Positions 49,600 to 58,500 of a stretch of 64,000 bases of DNA are shown here, piece by piece. The stretch covers positions 1-64,000 of the forward strand of contig JACQVS010000160.1 in assembly GCA_016209605.1 (NCBI GenBank), written 5' to 3'. The DNA comes from Planctomycetota bacterium (lineage in GTDB: Bacteria; Planctomycetota; UBA8108; JACQVS01). The first letter of the stretch is position 1; every line of letters starts with the position of its first letter. The notes beneath the pieces were generated by a model that was given only the letters and a program-made list of their open reading frames with translations, was not told where the DNA came from and made no database searches. The position numbers were made by a program, and so were the translations under genes.

Positions 49600-52500
49600 T
49601 TGCTACGGGAACCCCTAGCTGGCGCAACGACCACCGCGCGGAGCGCGGTGCTGGATGAATTCAAGTCCGCTGCCCTCAACCTGGTCGAGATTCCAAAGAA
49701 CGATTTTGTCGTTGCTCGGAAAAGTACGCTCTCAGCCATCAGCGCAAAGGCCCCCGTTATCTATCAGGCGGCTCTGGAAGATGGGCAGTTCGCCGGATTC
49801 GCCGACTTCCTCACGCTCGACGCATCCAGGAGGTATCAGGTGTGGGACACGAAGCTCGCTCGCTCGCCCAAGCCGTATTACGCTATTCAGCTTTGCTGCT
49901 ACTCGGAAATGCTAGCCGCCGTTACCGGCGGGCAGATGCCTGAAAAATTCGGCATCATCCTCGGCAGCAAGGACAGGGTTGAATTCCGCGTTGAGGACTT
50001 CATCCACTACTACCACTGTATCAAGGCGAGCTTTCTCGCCATGCAGGACGGCTTCACCGGGAAAATGACGGATCGTCCGGAGCCGCTTCCACGGGCCGAC
50101 CAGGGCCGCTGGACTTCCTACGCGGAGAAATTCTTCAACGACACAGATCACCTCGTGCGGGTCGCGGGAATCAGCGTCGGACAGATCAAGAAGCTGAAGA
50201 GTAACGGAATCGCAACTATGGCCAGCCTCGCCGCAGCGTCAGGCAAATCCATTCACAAACTCGCCAACGACTCGCTAGAAAAACTCGTCGCACAGGCTCG
50301 TCTTCAGTACCAAACGCACGTCGACCGGATCGAGAATCCCGACGTACCCCCTCGATTCGAGGTTCTGCCCCACACTGGGGCGAACGGTGAACTCATCGGC
50401 CTCGCTGCCCTGCCTCCTCATCATCCGGCCGATGTCTTTTTCGACATGGAGGGTTACCCTTTGGTTTCTGGCGGACTGGAATACCTGTTTGGGGTATGCT
50501 CGCGGACCGAGCAGTCAGATTTATTCGACTTCAAGGACTGGTGGGCCCACGACCGTAACGAGGAAAAGCTCGCATTCGAGGGCTTCGTGGACTGGGTATT
50601 CAGCCGGTGGAAGCAGGACCCAGGCATGCACATCTACCACTACGCCGACTACGAAGTCAGCGCGGTTCGGCGGTTGAGCACGCGCCACGACACTCGTCAG
50701 GATGAGGTGGACGAGCTTCTCCGAAACGAAGTGTTCGTTGATCTCTACCAGATCGTCCGTCACGGACTGCGCATCGGCGAGGACAGTTACTCCATCAAAA
50801 CGATCGAGCGCCTCTACCGACCGAAGCGCGCCACCGAGGTCACCACGGCTGTTGACTCAATCGTCCAATACGCCCGCTGGATCGAAAGCAAGCAGGTGCG
50901 TGATTGGAACAACAGCACCATCCTCAAAGGCATCCGCGACTACAACGTGGACGACTGTAAATCCACGGCGGAGTTGTTGCAGTGGTTGAGGAAGGTCGCT
51001 ACTGAACACAAGATCACCGTTGCACGCCCGGCTTCCGCATCCTCCCCATCGACGCCACCGGTATTGCCGCCCGAGGTCGTCGCGCGACTGGACACGGCGG
51101 CCAAGCTTCGCAAGCAGGGCGACGCGGTTTCAGTCGTTCTCTCTGATTTGATCGACTTTCACCGCCGGGAGGAAAAGCCCATGTGGTGGCGCATGTTCGA
51201 CCGTGCTAAGGCGACGCCCGAAGAACTCCGCGATGACCCCGGCTGCATCGAAGGCATCCACGCCATTGGATCTTCGGTGTCCGAAAAACAATCATTCGTG
51301 CAAACATTCCGCTTCGATCCATCGCAGGAATGCAAACTTGCCGCCGGCGACAAGTCCAAGTTGATGTTCACCCACAATCTGGAAGCGAAGTTCACACTGT
51401 TGGCGCTCGATATGTCCAAGGGCGAACTACAACTCAAGATCAGCAAAAAGACGTTGACCGAAAAATTCGGAGGTGCGTTCCCCAAGCATGGTTCGCTGCT
51501 CCCTGATGAGTATGTGCCGGCGGCGGCAATTCAGGCTGCGCTGACCGAAGTTGCCGCCGGACACCAGTCAGACAAACTCCACGCGCCGGTTGCCGCGCTC
51601 TTGAATCGTGTGCCGCCCACGACGCCGCTGCAGAGCGCCGGTGAAACCGCAACCGATGCCGCCATCCGCATTACCCACTCGATGTCGGGCGGCTGCCTCG
51701 TGGTTCAAGGCCCTCCAGGCACCGGAAAGACCTACACCGCCTCGCGGGTCATCACTGCGCTTCTCGCCACGGACAAGAAGGTCGGAATCGCGTCGAACAG
51801 CCACAAGGCCGTGGTGAACCTTCTTATCGCCTGCGGCGAGGCGGCCAAGGAGAGCGGCAGTAGTCTCCACGGGATTAAAGTCGGCGGTGAAGCGGAAGGG
51901 CCCTTGTTTTCTTCCAATCTTGGCTTGGCTCACGTCAAAGACAACGGTGATGCGTATGCTGCCTACACGGCTGGCGTTGTCGGAGGAACGGCTTGGCTCT
52001 TCACCCGGCCCGAGTGGGAAGGCATTCTCGAGTTCCTCTTCATCGATGAAGCCGGTCAGGTGCCTCTCTCCAACGCCGTGGCGATGGCTCGGTCCGCGAA
52101 CAACCTTGTCCTCCTCGGAGACCAGATGCAGCTCGAACAACCCGTGCAAGGCTCGCATCCCGGAGACGCCGGGCTTTCGGCCCTGCAATACGCCCTCAAA
52201 GACACCGCCGCCAGTAAGCCGGACGCGCCAGTCTTTCACGCTGTGGTGCCCCCGGACCGTGGCCTCTTCCTTGGCGAGTCCCGCCGTATGCATCCCGACG
52301 TCTGCCGCTTCATTTCCGAGAGCATCTACGAGGGACGGCTCGGCTCGGACGCCAACTGCGTCAGGCAGAAAATCACCCTCCCTCCTGGCGGCGGCCATGC
52401 ACTCATCACCAAAGAATCAAGCATCGTCTTCAGCGGGGTCCAGCACTACGGCAACGTTCAGCAGAGCGACGAAGAACTGGAACGCGTCAAAGCGATCTAC

Positions 52501-52896
52501 GATGAGCTGCTTAGACGTGCATACACCGCCAAGGATGGCAGCACGAGGCCGCTGGCATTGGAGGACTTCCTCTTCATCGCCCCCTACAACGCCCAGGTGC
52601 GAGCTCTTCAGGCGGCCCTGCCGAATGGCGCTCGCGTCGGCAGCGTGGACAAGTTTCAAGGACAGCAGGCCCCTGTCTGCATTCTTTCCCTTTGTTCCAG
52701 CTACGGCGAATACGGCTCGCGCGGGCTTGCCTTCTTCCTCGACCGCAACCGGATCAACGTCGCCGTCTCTCGCGCTCAATGCCTGGCGGTGGTCGTCGCT
52801 GACCCGCGCATCGCCTGCGCGGCTGCCGGTTCCATCGACGAAATGATGCTCATCAACCTGTTTTGCAAGCTCGCCAACTCATGCGCCTCCGCTTGA
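49600..52896 (+). CDS. TM0106-type RecB-like nuclease/helicase, N-terminus missing
   Basis: ~1,098 residues from a TTG at 49600, but the true start is unclear and no ribosome site is seen. Homology as judged by eye begins at once with the middle of the family's nuclease domain (EFKSAALNLVEIP, then FADFLTLDASRRYQVWDTKL with the Asp...Asp-x-Lys nuclease motif and QLCCYSEML). The usual ~70-residue opening with the Cys-rich CPhR-type motif is absent. Next are a helix-hairpin-like region, an RNase H-like fold (DVFFDMEGYPLVSGG, DYNVDDCKST, residues ~285-480), and an SF1 helicase with GPPGTGKTYTA at ~710, FIDEAGQVPLSNA at ~812 and RINVAVSRAQCLAVV at the end. Such proteins are linked to DNA repair or phage defence. 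The codon use is less GC-rich than around it. It may be a 5'-truncated gene. Confidence 0.72.
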   Translation: MLREPLAGATTTARSAVLDEFKSAALNLVEIPKNDFVVARKSTLSAISAKAPVIYQAALEDGQFAGFADFLTLDASRRYQVWDTKLARSPKPYYAIQLCCYSEMLAAVTGGQMPEKFGIILGSKDRVEFRVEDFIHYYHCIKASFLAMQDGFTGKMTDRPEPLPRADQGRWTSYAEKFFNDTDHLVRVAGISVGQIKKLKSNGIATMASLAAASGKSIHKLANDSLEKLVAQARLQYQTHVDRIENPDVPPRFEVLPHTGANGELIGLAALPPHHPADVFFDMEGYPLVSGGLEYLFGVCSRTEQSDLFDFKDWWAHDRNEEKLAFEGFVDWVFSRWKQDPGMHIYHYADYEVSAVRRLSTRHDTRQDEVDELLRNEVFVDLYQIVRHGLRIGEDSYSIKTIERLYRPKRATEVTTAVDSIVQYARWIESKQVRDWNNSTILKGIRDYNVDDCKSTAELLQWLRKVATEHKITVARPASASSPSTPPVLPPEVVARLDTAAKLRKQGDAVSVVLSDLIDFHRREEKPMWWRMFDRAKATPEELRDDPGCIEGIHAIGSSVSEKQSFVQTFRFDPSQECKLAAGDKSKLMFTHNLEAKFTLLALDMSKGELQLKISKKTLTEKFGGAFPKHGSLLPDEYVPAAAIQAALTEVAAGHQSDKLHAPVAALLNRVPPTTPLQSAGETATDAAIRITHSMSGGCLVVQGPPGTGKTYTASRVITALLATDKKVGIASNSHKAVVNLLIACGEAAKESGSSLHGIKVGGEAEGPLFSSNLGLAHVKDNGDAYAAYTAGVVGGTAWLFTRPEWEGILEFLFIDEAGQVPLSNAVAMARSANNLVLLGDQMQLEQPVQGSHPGDAGLSALQYALKDTAASKPDAPVFHAVVPPDRGLFLGESRRMHPDVCRFISESIYEGRLGSDANCVRQKITLPPGGGHALITKESSIVFSGVQHYGNVQQSDEELERVKAIYDELLRRAYTAKDGSTRPLALEDFLFIAPYNAQVRALQAALPNGARVGSVDKFQGQQAPVCILSLCSSYGEYGSRGLAFFLDRNRINVAVSRAQCLAVVVADPRIACAAAGSIDEMMLINLFCKLANSCASA

Positions 52897-53172
52897 CAGA
52901 AAGCTGCAGGGCAAGGCACGCAACTCCCACTCCGGGTCGGACAAATGGGCTCCGTCAGAATTTGGGCACTGTGCATACCCGGACAGAATAACCGACGCCG
53001 TCGTCATCGCCGCTCTCTCCGGACGGCCGGATTTCAGCGGTTGCCGGTGTGTTGTAGGTAAGCCGCGAAATCCTTACGTTTTTTATCGGCTTGATCTCCA
53101 CCCATATCCACGGATTAAAAAGAAGCGCATACGGGCAGCGCTTGTCATCCGGATTCCAGAGAATTTTATCTA

Positions 53173-53682
53173 TTAAGATGAAGTGACCCTGCCATAACCT
53201 CCTGGCCGAAACTTTGTCCGTGGATTGTTGAGTAGCTGCCGAATCCCCTCCGGGGTACTTGGATCAATCTCGAGCACCTCCGGCTCCCCCACCCATCGAA
53301 GAAGGTTGCTCAGTTTAAGTTTAAACCGCCACTCCTTGCCTACCTTTTTTCCCGGCAACTTTCCTTCCCTTGCGAGCCGAAGGACCAGCCACCGGCTTAC
53401 TCCCATCACCTTTGCCGCACTTTCCACATCCAGGATCTCGGGTTGCGTGGACTCCATGCGTTCTTCTTTTGAGCGCCGGCGAGGTTTGATACTTGGGATT
53501 ATGGGCTTTGAGGACTGGGCCTCGTTTAGCTCCGGCTTCGATTCGAGTTGAATTCTTATCGGTGGTTCCCCGGCGCCAGCGATCGCCGATCCGTTGGCGG
53601 GTTCGGAATCGGTTTTTGGGGTCGGTTTTTGGCCAAAATCAACTAGTTCTGCGGTGGTTCTGAGAGGTTCTTCGATAGTCAT
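53173..53682 (-). CDS. Excisionase-type helix-turn-helix protein
   Basis: 169 residues. Residues ~80-130 form an excisionase-family (MerR-like) DNA-binding unit: EILDVESAAKVMGVSRWLVL, REGKLPGKKVGKEWRFKLKL. The first ~75 residues are polar and low in order, with PKPTPK and PRRRSKEER motifs. A short tail follows (IRQLLNNPRTKFRPGGYGRV). The ATG at 53682 has no ribosome site; the ATG at residue 76 (MESTQPEIL) would give a standard-size excisionase of ~94 residues and may be the real start. Excisionases direct integrase action or regulate a mobile element; no integrase is present here. Two genes to the left is the truncated TM0106-like gene, which fits an accessory insert. Confidence 0.65.
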   Translation of the reverse strand: MTIEEPLRTTAELVDFGQKPTPKTDSEPANGSAIAGAGEPPIRIQLESKPELNEAQSSKPIIPSIKPRRRSKEERMESTQPEILDVESAAKVMGVSRWLVLRLAREGKLPGKKVGKEWRFKLKLSNLLRWVGEPEVLEIDPSTPEGIRQLLNNPRTKFRPGGYGRVTSS

Positions 53683-53767
53683 GCGTGAATGATACGGTAG
53701 TGATAGCTAGATTTAAATGGCAAAAAGGGGCTTGATCTAGCGATACATAAACAGCTAGCCCACTAAA

Positions 53768-54229
53768 TCAATCTTGCCTGTTTCTGGGTAGGAGGATGGT
53801 GAGGTATTCCTCCTCGCGCGATTCGGCGGCTCGGGACCAGCGGATGACGGCGCGGACGAGGAGCTCGTGCTCTCCCCATTCCCGCTCGCCAGTCTTCATC
53901 TTGCCGGCTGCCGGCTGGTGGAGGGTGATCTGCCAGAAGTAGCCGTCGATCTGCTCCGGCAGCGACTCCTTCATGCTTTTCAAGAGTTCTTTCAAGTCTA
54001 CCTCCACGCGGTAGCGCGACTGCACCTCTGAAAACAGCTCCTCGGCCACCAGCGCCGCGTGGGTGCGGTCGACGGCGCGCTTGTGGGCTGAGCTGGCGGC
54101 GGCGAAGAGCGCGATCAAGCTGGTGGCGCCGATCGAGAGGATCACCATGGCGATGAGCACCTCGATGAGGCTGAAGCCGGCCCGAGAGAGCGCCGCGGGA
54201 TTGAAAAAATGGGGGCGCCGCCGGCTCAT
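53768..54229 (-). CDS. GspI/PilV-like minor pseudopilin
   Basis: ~153 residues from the ATG at 54229, which overlaps the stop of the preceding gene (ATGA), with GGGGGGAAG upstream. An open frame runs much further upstream but there it only covers the end of the J-like gene. The leader MSRRRPHFFNPAALSRAG is cut before FSLIEVLIAMVILSIG, with Glu at position 5 after the cut, the prepilin-peptidase signature. Residues ~40-110 form the globular part (RTHAALVAEELFSEVQSRY is like the VEAxQLA(R)xxAE of GspI-type proteins). It ends YLTILLPRNRQD. It is the last gene of the five-gene operon. Confidence 0.82.
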   Translation of the reverse strand: MSRRRPHFFNPAALSRAGFSLIEVLIAMVILSIGATSLIALFAAASSAHKRAVDRTHAALVAEELFSEVQSRYRVEVDLKELLKSMKESLPEQIDGYFWQITLHQPAAGKMKTGEREWGEHELLVRAVIRWSRAAESREEEYLTILLPRNRQD

Positions 54230-55500
54230 CGAAACTTCCCCCCCCTGCCGCCGCGCTGCTTCCCCGCCTCCGCCGCCGGCTCGCGGCAGCCCGGAATCTC
54301 CACCACCCGCCGGAATGCCGTGCCCACCTCCACCTTGGCGCCGGCAGGGTGCTTGGCCGCCGCCGTGCCGCGGGCGCCGCGGCCTTCCTTCGGAACCGTG
54401 AGAGAGCTGCCGCCGATCTTCTCGTAGCGGATCCACTCCTCATCGATCTTGATGAAGCAAGCGCTCCCCGCCTCCGGCAGCCCGATGGTGGAGCTGATCC
54501 AGATGGTCTCCTCCCTGGGCCCGAGGTCGCGGGTCAAGTTGATGGGCGGAATCTCCGGGTTCCCCTGAATGACCACCACCACCTCCACCTTCTCCGGAAA
54601 GAGGTCATCGTAGGGATCCGCCAGGCTCCCCTCGAGGCGCTTCCAGGCGAAATGGCCGGCCGCCGGCTTATCCTCCTCCAGGATCGCCCGCGTCGAGTCC
54701 CAGATCTCGGTCGCCCCGCTCCGCTGCCCCTCCTTCGGCGCGGCGAGCGGCGGATAGGCGGGATCCCAGGTGTTGGTGGCCGGCGTCCAGAACCGGAAGC
54801 CCAGATAAAGGATCTCGCCGGCGAGCGGCTGCGCCGCCTGCAGCAGGGGATGGGGCGCCCCTTTCTCCTCCCGGGCCGCGCCCTCCGCCGCCTCGGTCCC
54901 GGCCTTCCCCTTGGCGGCCTCATCCTTTGGATCGACCTCGATATTGCCGTCGATGAAGATCGAGCCCGCCTCGCCGATCGGCGAGCGCACCCCGCGCAGG
55001 ACCTCGCGGGCCTTGGGGTCCGGACCCATGGCGTAAATCACTTCTTGATAACCCCCCGGCGCGAGCAGAAGGCCCGCTTGAATATCGGCAAAATCCTGAT
55101 GATGGTCATAGGTGGCGGAATTCGAGCGCGCCAGGTACTCGCCGCCGCGGCGGGCGATGGGATCCGAGGACTCGCCCGCCAGCGCCCGCACGAAGCGGAG
55201 GCGCTGCCGCCCCGAGGCATCCTCATCGCAGAGGAAGCGGATCCAGAAGCCGGCCCCCTCGGCCTGGACGTTGGTGGCGGCGTGGCGGAGGTCCTCGGCC
55301 ACGGTGTCGAGGAGGGCGCGGCCGCGCTCGTAAATCCGCCCTCGGGCCTCCGCGAGATGCCATATCGACACCCCCTGGTTGAGGAGGGCGATCAGCGCGC
55401 TGCCGAGGAGGATGAAGATGCCCAGGGAGACCAGCAGCTCGATGAGGGTGTGGCCTTGCAGCCCCGGGCTCCTTTCGCCGCGCCGGTGAAAAACCGCCAT
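54226..55500 (-). CDS. GspJ/PilW-like minor pseudopilin, enlarged
   Basis: ~424 residues. The start at 55500 is chosen because AAGG lies at good spacing and the frame then begins MAVFHRRGERSPGLQG; an ATG at 55533 is possible. The prepilin cut precedes HTLIELLVSLGIFILLGSAL, with Glu at +5; the His at +1 is unusual. The globular part has RALLDTVAEDLRHAA near residue 65 (typical of GspJ/PilW) and continues far beyond the usual ~200 residues, with EVIYAMGPD near 165 and YLGFRFWTPATNTW near 250. A low-complexity stretch (EAAEGAAREEKGAP) separates the parts. Near the end, IDEEWIRYEKIGGSSLTVPK resembles a beta-rich repeat also present many times in the K-like protein. It overlaps the next gene by four bases. 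Confidence 0.78.
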   Translation of the reverse strand: MAVFHRRGERSPGLQGHTLIELLVSLGIFILLGSALIALLNQGVSIWHLAEARGRIYERGRALLDTVAEDLRHAATNVQAEGAGFWIRFLCDEDASGRQRLRFVRALAGESSDPIARRGGEYLARSNSATYDHHQDFADIQAGLLLAPGGYQEVIYAMGPDPKAREVLRGVRSPIGEAGSIFIDGNIEVDPKDEAAKGKAGTEAAEGAAREEKGAPHPLLQAAQPLAGEILYLGFRFWTPATNTWDPAYPPLAAPKEGQRSGATEIWDSTRAILEEDKPAAGHFAWKRLEGSLADPYDDLFPEKVEVVVVIQGNPEIPPINLTRDLGPREETIWISSTIGLPEAGSACFIKIDEEWIRYEKIGGSSLTVPKEGRGARGTAAAKHPAGAKVEVGTAFRRVVEIPGCREPAAEAGKQRGGRGGKFR

Positions 55501-55513
55501 CCGCCGCCTTGGC

Positions 55514-58500
55514 TTAAAAATTGGTCTCTTCATGGCGCAGGATCCGCCCCGCCTTTTCATACTCCACCGAGAGAAGCTCCAGCACCGGCGTCTCCTTCCA
55601 GTCATCGCGATAATGGTCCGGGCGCACGCGCATGAAGCTGCCGCGCTTGTAGCGGAAGTAGACGCGCACGTCGAGCTGGTCGGCGGTGACGTCGAGGTCG
55701 AAGACCGGATCCTCCCGGCGCGCCGACTGCTCCGGCGCTTCGAAGAAGAAGATCCCCCCCTTCTGGTTGGCCGGTTTCTCTGACCAGTCCGGGGCGCCGT
55801 CAAAGCGAGCAGCGACGACGAGATCGCAGAGGCGCTCCATGTTGTTCAAGGGCTTGCGCTCGCGCCAGGAGATGCTCCTCCACGTCGCCCCGGGCATGCG
55901 GAAGCTCTTCTGGAAGTAGGCCAGGCTCTCGCTCTCGGTCTCCGGCTGGTAGCGGTCGAAGTGGCGGAACGGCATGGCGTAGGCGAACATCCCCGGCTCG
56001 ATGGGCTGCAGCACGGTGCCGAAAGAGCTACGCAGGATCCCCTTGCCGTCCTCATCGCGCGGCCGCAGGAAGAGATTCTCCCCTTGAATGCCGGTGTAGG
56101 CGATCATCTCGAAAGGCCGGTTGGGCAGGGTCGAGTCGAGAAGCAGGTAGCCGACCGGCGGAAAGCCCTTGGTGTCCGACGCCGCCAGGTTGACGTCGGT
56201 CATCGGCCCGGTGATCTCGGTGACGTCGACGCAGGTCACCAGGCTGATGGGGTCGCCGAAGCCGTGGGTCTTCCGCTCGGTCCCCAGGAGCCCCCGGCCG
56301 ATGAGGCGCAGCCGCACGGTGACGTTTTGAATGGGGTTGGTGTACCGGTACACCGGCTGGTTGCCTTGCTGGCCGGCCTGGACGACCATGGGCTCGGCGA
56401 CGGCGGTATGAAACTGGCCGCGCAGGCAGTTCGAGAAGTTTCCGCCGCCGAAGCCCTGGTAGTAGAAGATTTCAAAGCCGTTGTTCAGGTTCAAGCTCTC
56501 GATGCGGGCGAAGCCTTCCCTTTCGAAATCGCCGCTGACGTTGTCCACCGTCAGGTCGCGCACGATCATGCGGGCGTACGGGCTGCGCATGCCGACAAAG
56601 CGCGGGTCGATGCGCTCGAACTGGCTGTCGAGGCCGTTCCTTCCATCGTCAGGGGGCTGGATGTCGGTGAGCCTGGCGCGGCCGGCGGCCTGGCTGCCCC
56701 GCGGCTGCGGCGCCGCGGTGCTCTCGAGCGCCTTGGGATTCTCAAAGAAGAAGTACTCATCGTTCACGGAGAGGACGCCGCGCTGGATCGAACGGGCGAA
56801 GAGGTAGTTCCCCCGGCCGGCGGAGACGACCAGGATGTCGAGGGGGTTCTGCCGGCTGATGGTCCGATCCCGCGGGATGGTGCCGGCAATCACCTCGCCC
56901 GGCCCGAGGGGCGTCTGCAACGGCTCCCGCTTGACCGTGCCTCCCTCGAGGGGGACGAGCACGTGCTTCCGGTTGAAGAGCGCGCTGGGGGCCCCCCACA
57001 GGCCCGGATCGTAAAGCTTCTCGACCTCGTCGATGACGAAGCCGGAGGTCTCCTCCTCCTCGACGTTCCGGGAGAGGGCCGAGAGCGCGGAAGCCGAGGG
57101 CGGGCTGCCGCGGACCGCATCGCCGAAGAAGACCATGCGGCCGCCGCCGACCTGCGGCAGCGAGCCGGTGGGGAACTTCACCAGGCGCGGATTCATGGGG
57201 GCAGTGTAGTTGTACTTGAACGCCTTATACTCCCCCGGGTTGACGTCCCAGAGGGAGACCCAGAAGCGGCCGTCGTTGCGCTCCGAGGCCCGGTAGACCC
57301 GGCGCGCCATCGGCTCGTAGACCTGCGGGTCATCGGTGGAGATGGAGACGTAATCGCCGTACCCGGCGCCGCCGCCGGCGACCTCCATCACCAGGCGCAG
57401 CGGCTCTCCCAGGCGGTCGCCGCCCGGGCTGAACTTGGCCCCAGACTGGGAGAGGCCGCCGCGGTGGAACATGTGGTTCTCCTGACGCGGGTAGTCGCGG
57501 TGCCGGGCCGCGCCGACGTTGGTTTTCCCTTGAACGGTCACATGGTGGAGCCCGATGAACATCCGGCCGCTCACATCGTGGTAGCGGATCCACTCCACCG
57601 TGTCATCGGGGTGATGCCCGAAGACCGAGCCGCCGGCCGCGTACAGCTCCGGCTCGCCGGCCAGGCGCCGCCACAGGGGCCGGGCGCCGCGGAGCTCGAG
57701 GATCCCCTCCACCGGGTAAAAGTTGGCGACCGGGCCGCTGGCCAGAACCGAGTAGAGCCGCAGGTAGGTGCGGTCGTCATAGATCGTCGGGTCGACCTGG
57801 CCCCCGGGAGGATAGGTCGCATAGACTTCCAGACCCTGGAGGGGCTCCTGGTTCACCGCCTTCGCCCCGCCGCCGGGGTTGTTGGGATCGCCCTGAGCGA
57901 TGAGGTTGTAGATGGGATGGCCGCTCGGTAGCGGCACCTTGCGATAAAAGACCGCCTGCCCGCCGGCCATCACCACCCCCTCGCTCTGGAAGAACTCGTG
58001 GGCGAAGTAAGCCTGCCCGCCCCACTCGAAGCTCGGCGATGCGGTCAAGCCCGCGGCGCTCACCCTCATGAAGACCGGCGCCAGGTACTGCTTCTGGCCG
58101 GCGGCAGCCGCCCCTCCCGCCGGCACCTGGCCTCCTTCTTTTCCCCGCCCGCCGCCCGGCGGGACAATCTTGGGGTTGTAGTTGTAGATCCCATCCCAGA
58201 CGTCCGGCGGGAACTTCCACGGCAGGAGGTCCCCCGCCAGGCGCAGGCCGCCGGTGCCGAAGAGGAAGTCCGACCGATGGTACCAGTAGTTCCGGTCGAC
58301 CATGAGCGAGTAGCCGTGCAGCGCCGCGGGGGAGCCGGCAGGGTGGTTCGCCGGCCGCACCGAGGCGCGGTGGTTGCCGGGATCATCGAGGCCGGCGCCG
58401 CGCTGGAGCGAGGCCTTGAGGCCCCCCTTGGGGAGCCTGGCGGTTCCCTGCCCCGGCTGGGAGAGCGTCCCGCCGGGCGGCTGCTGCGCTTGCGCCGCCG

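Noticed and set aside
52892-53176. Start-less plus-strand open frame after the TM0106-like gene
   Set aside because: About 95 codons with a plausible end, but no start codon, no ribosome site and no family; chance openness at this GC cannot be excluded.
54230-54436. Upstream extension of the I-like pseudopilin gene
   Set aside because: It would place Gly/Arg-rich sequence before the prepilin leader and overlap the J-like gene end; the ATGA overlap at 54229 is the normal start.
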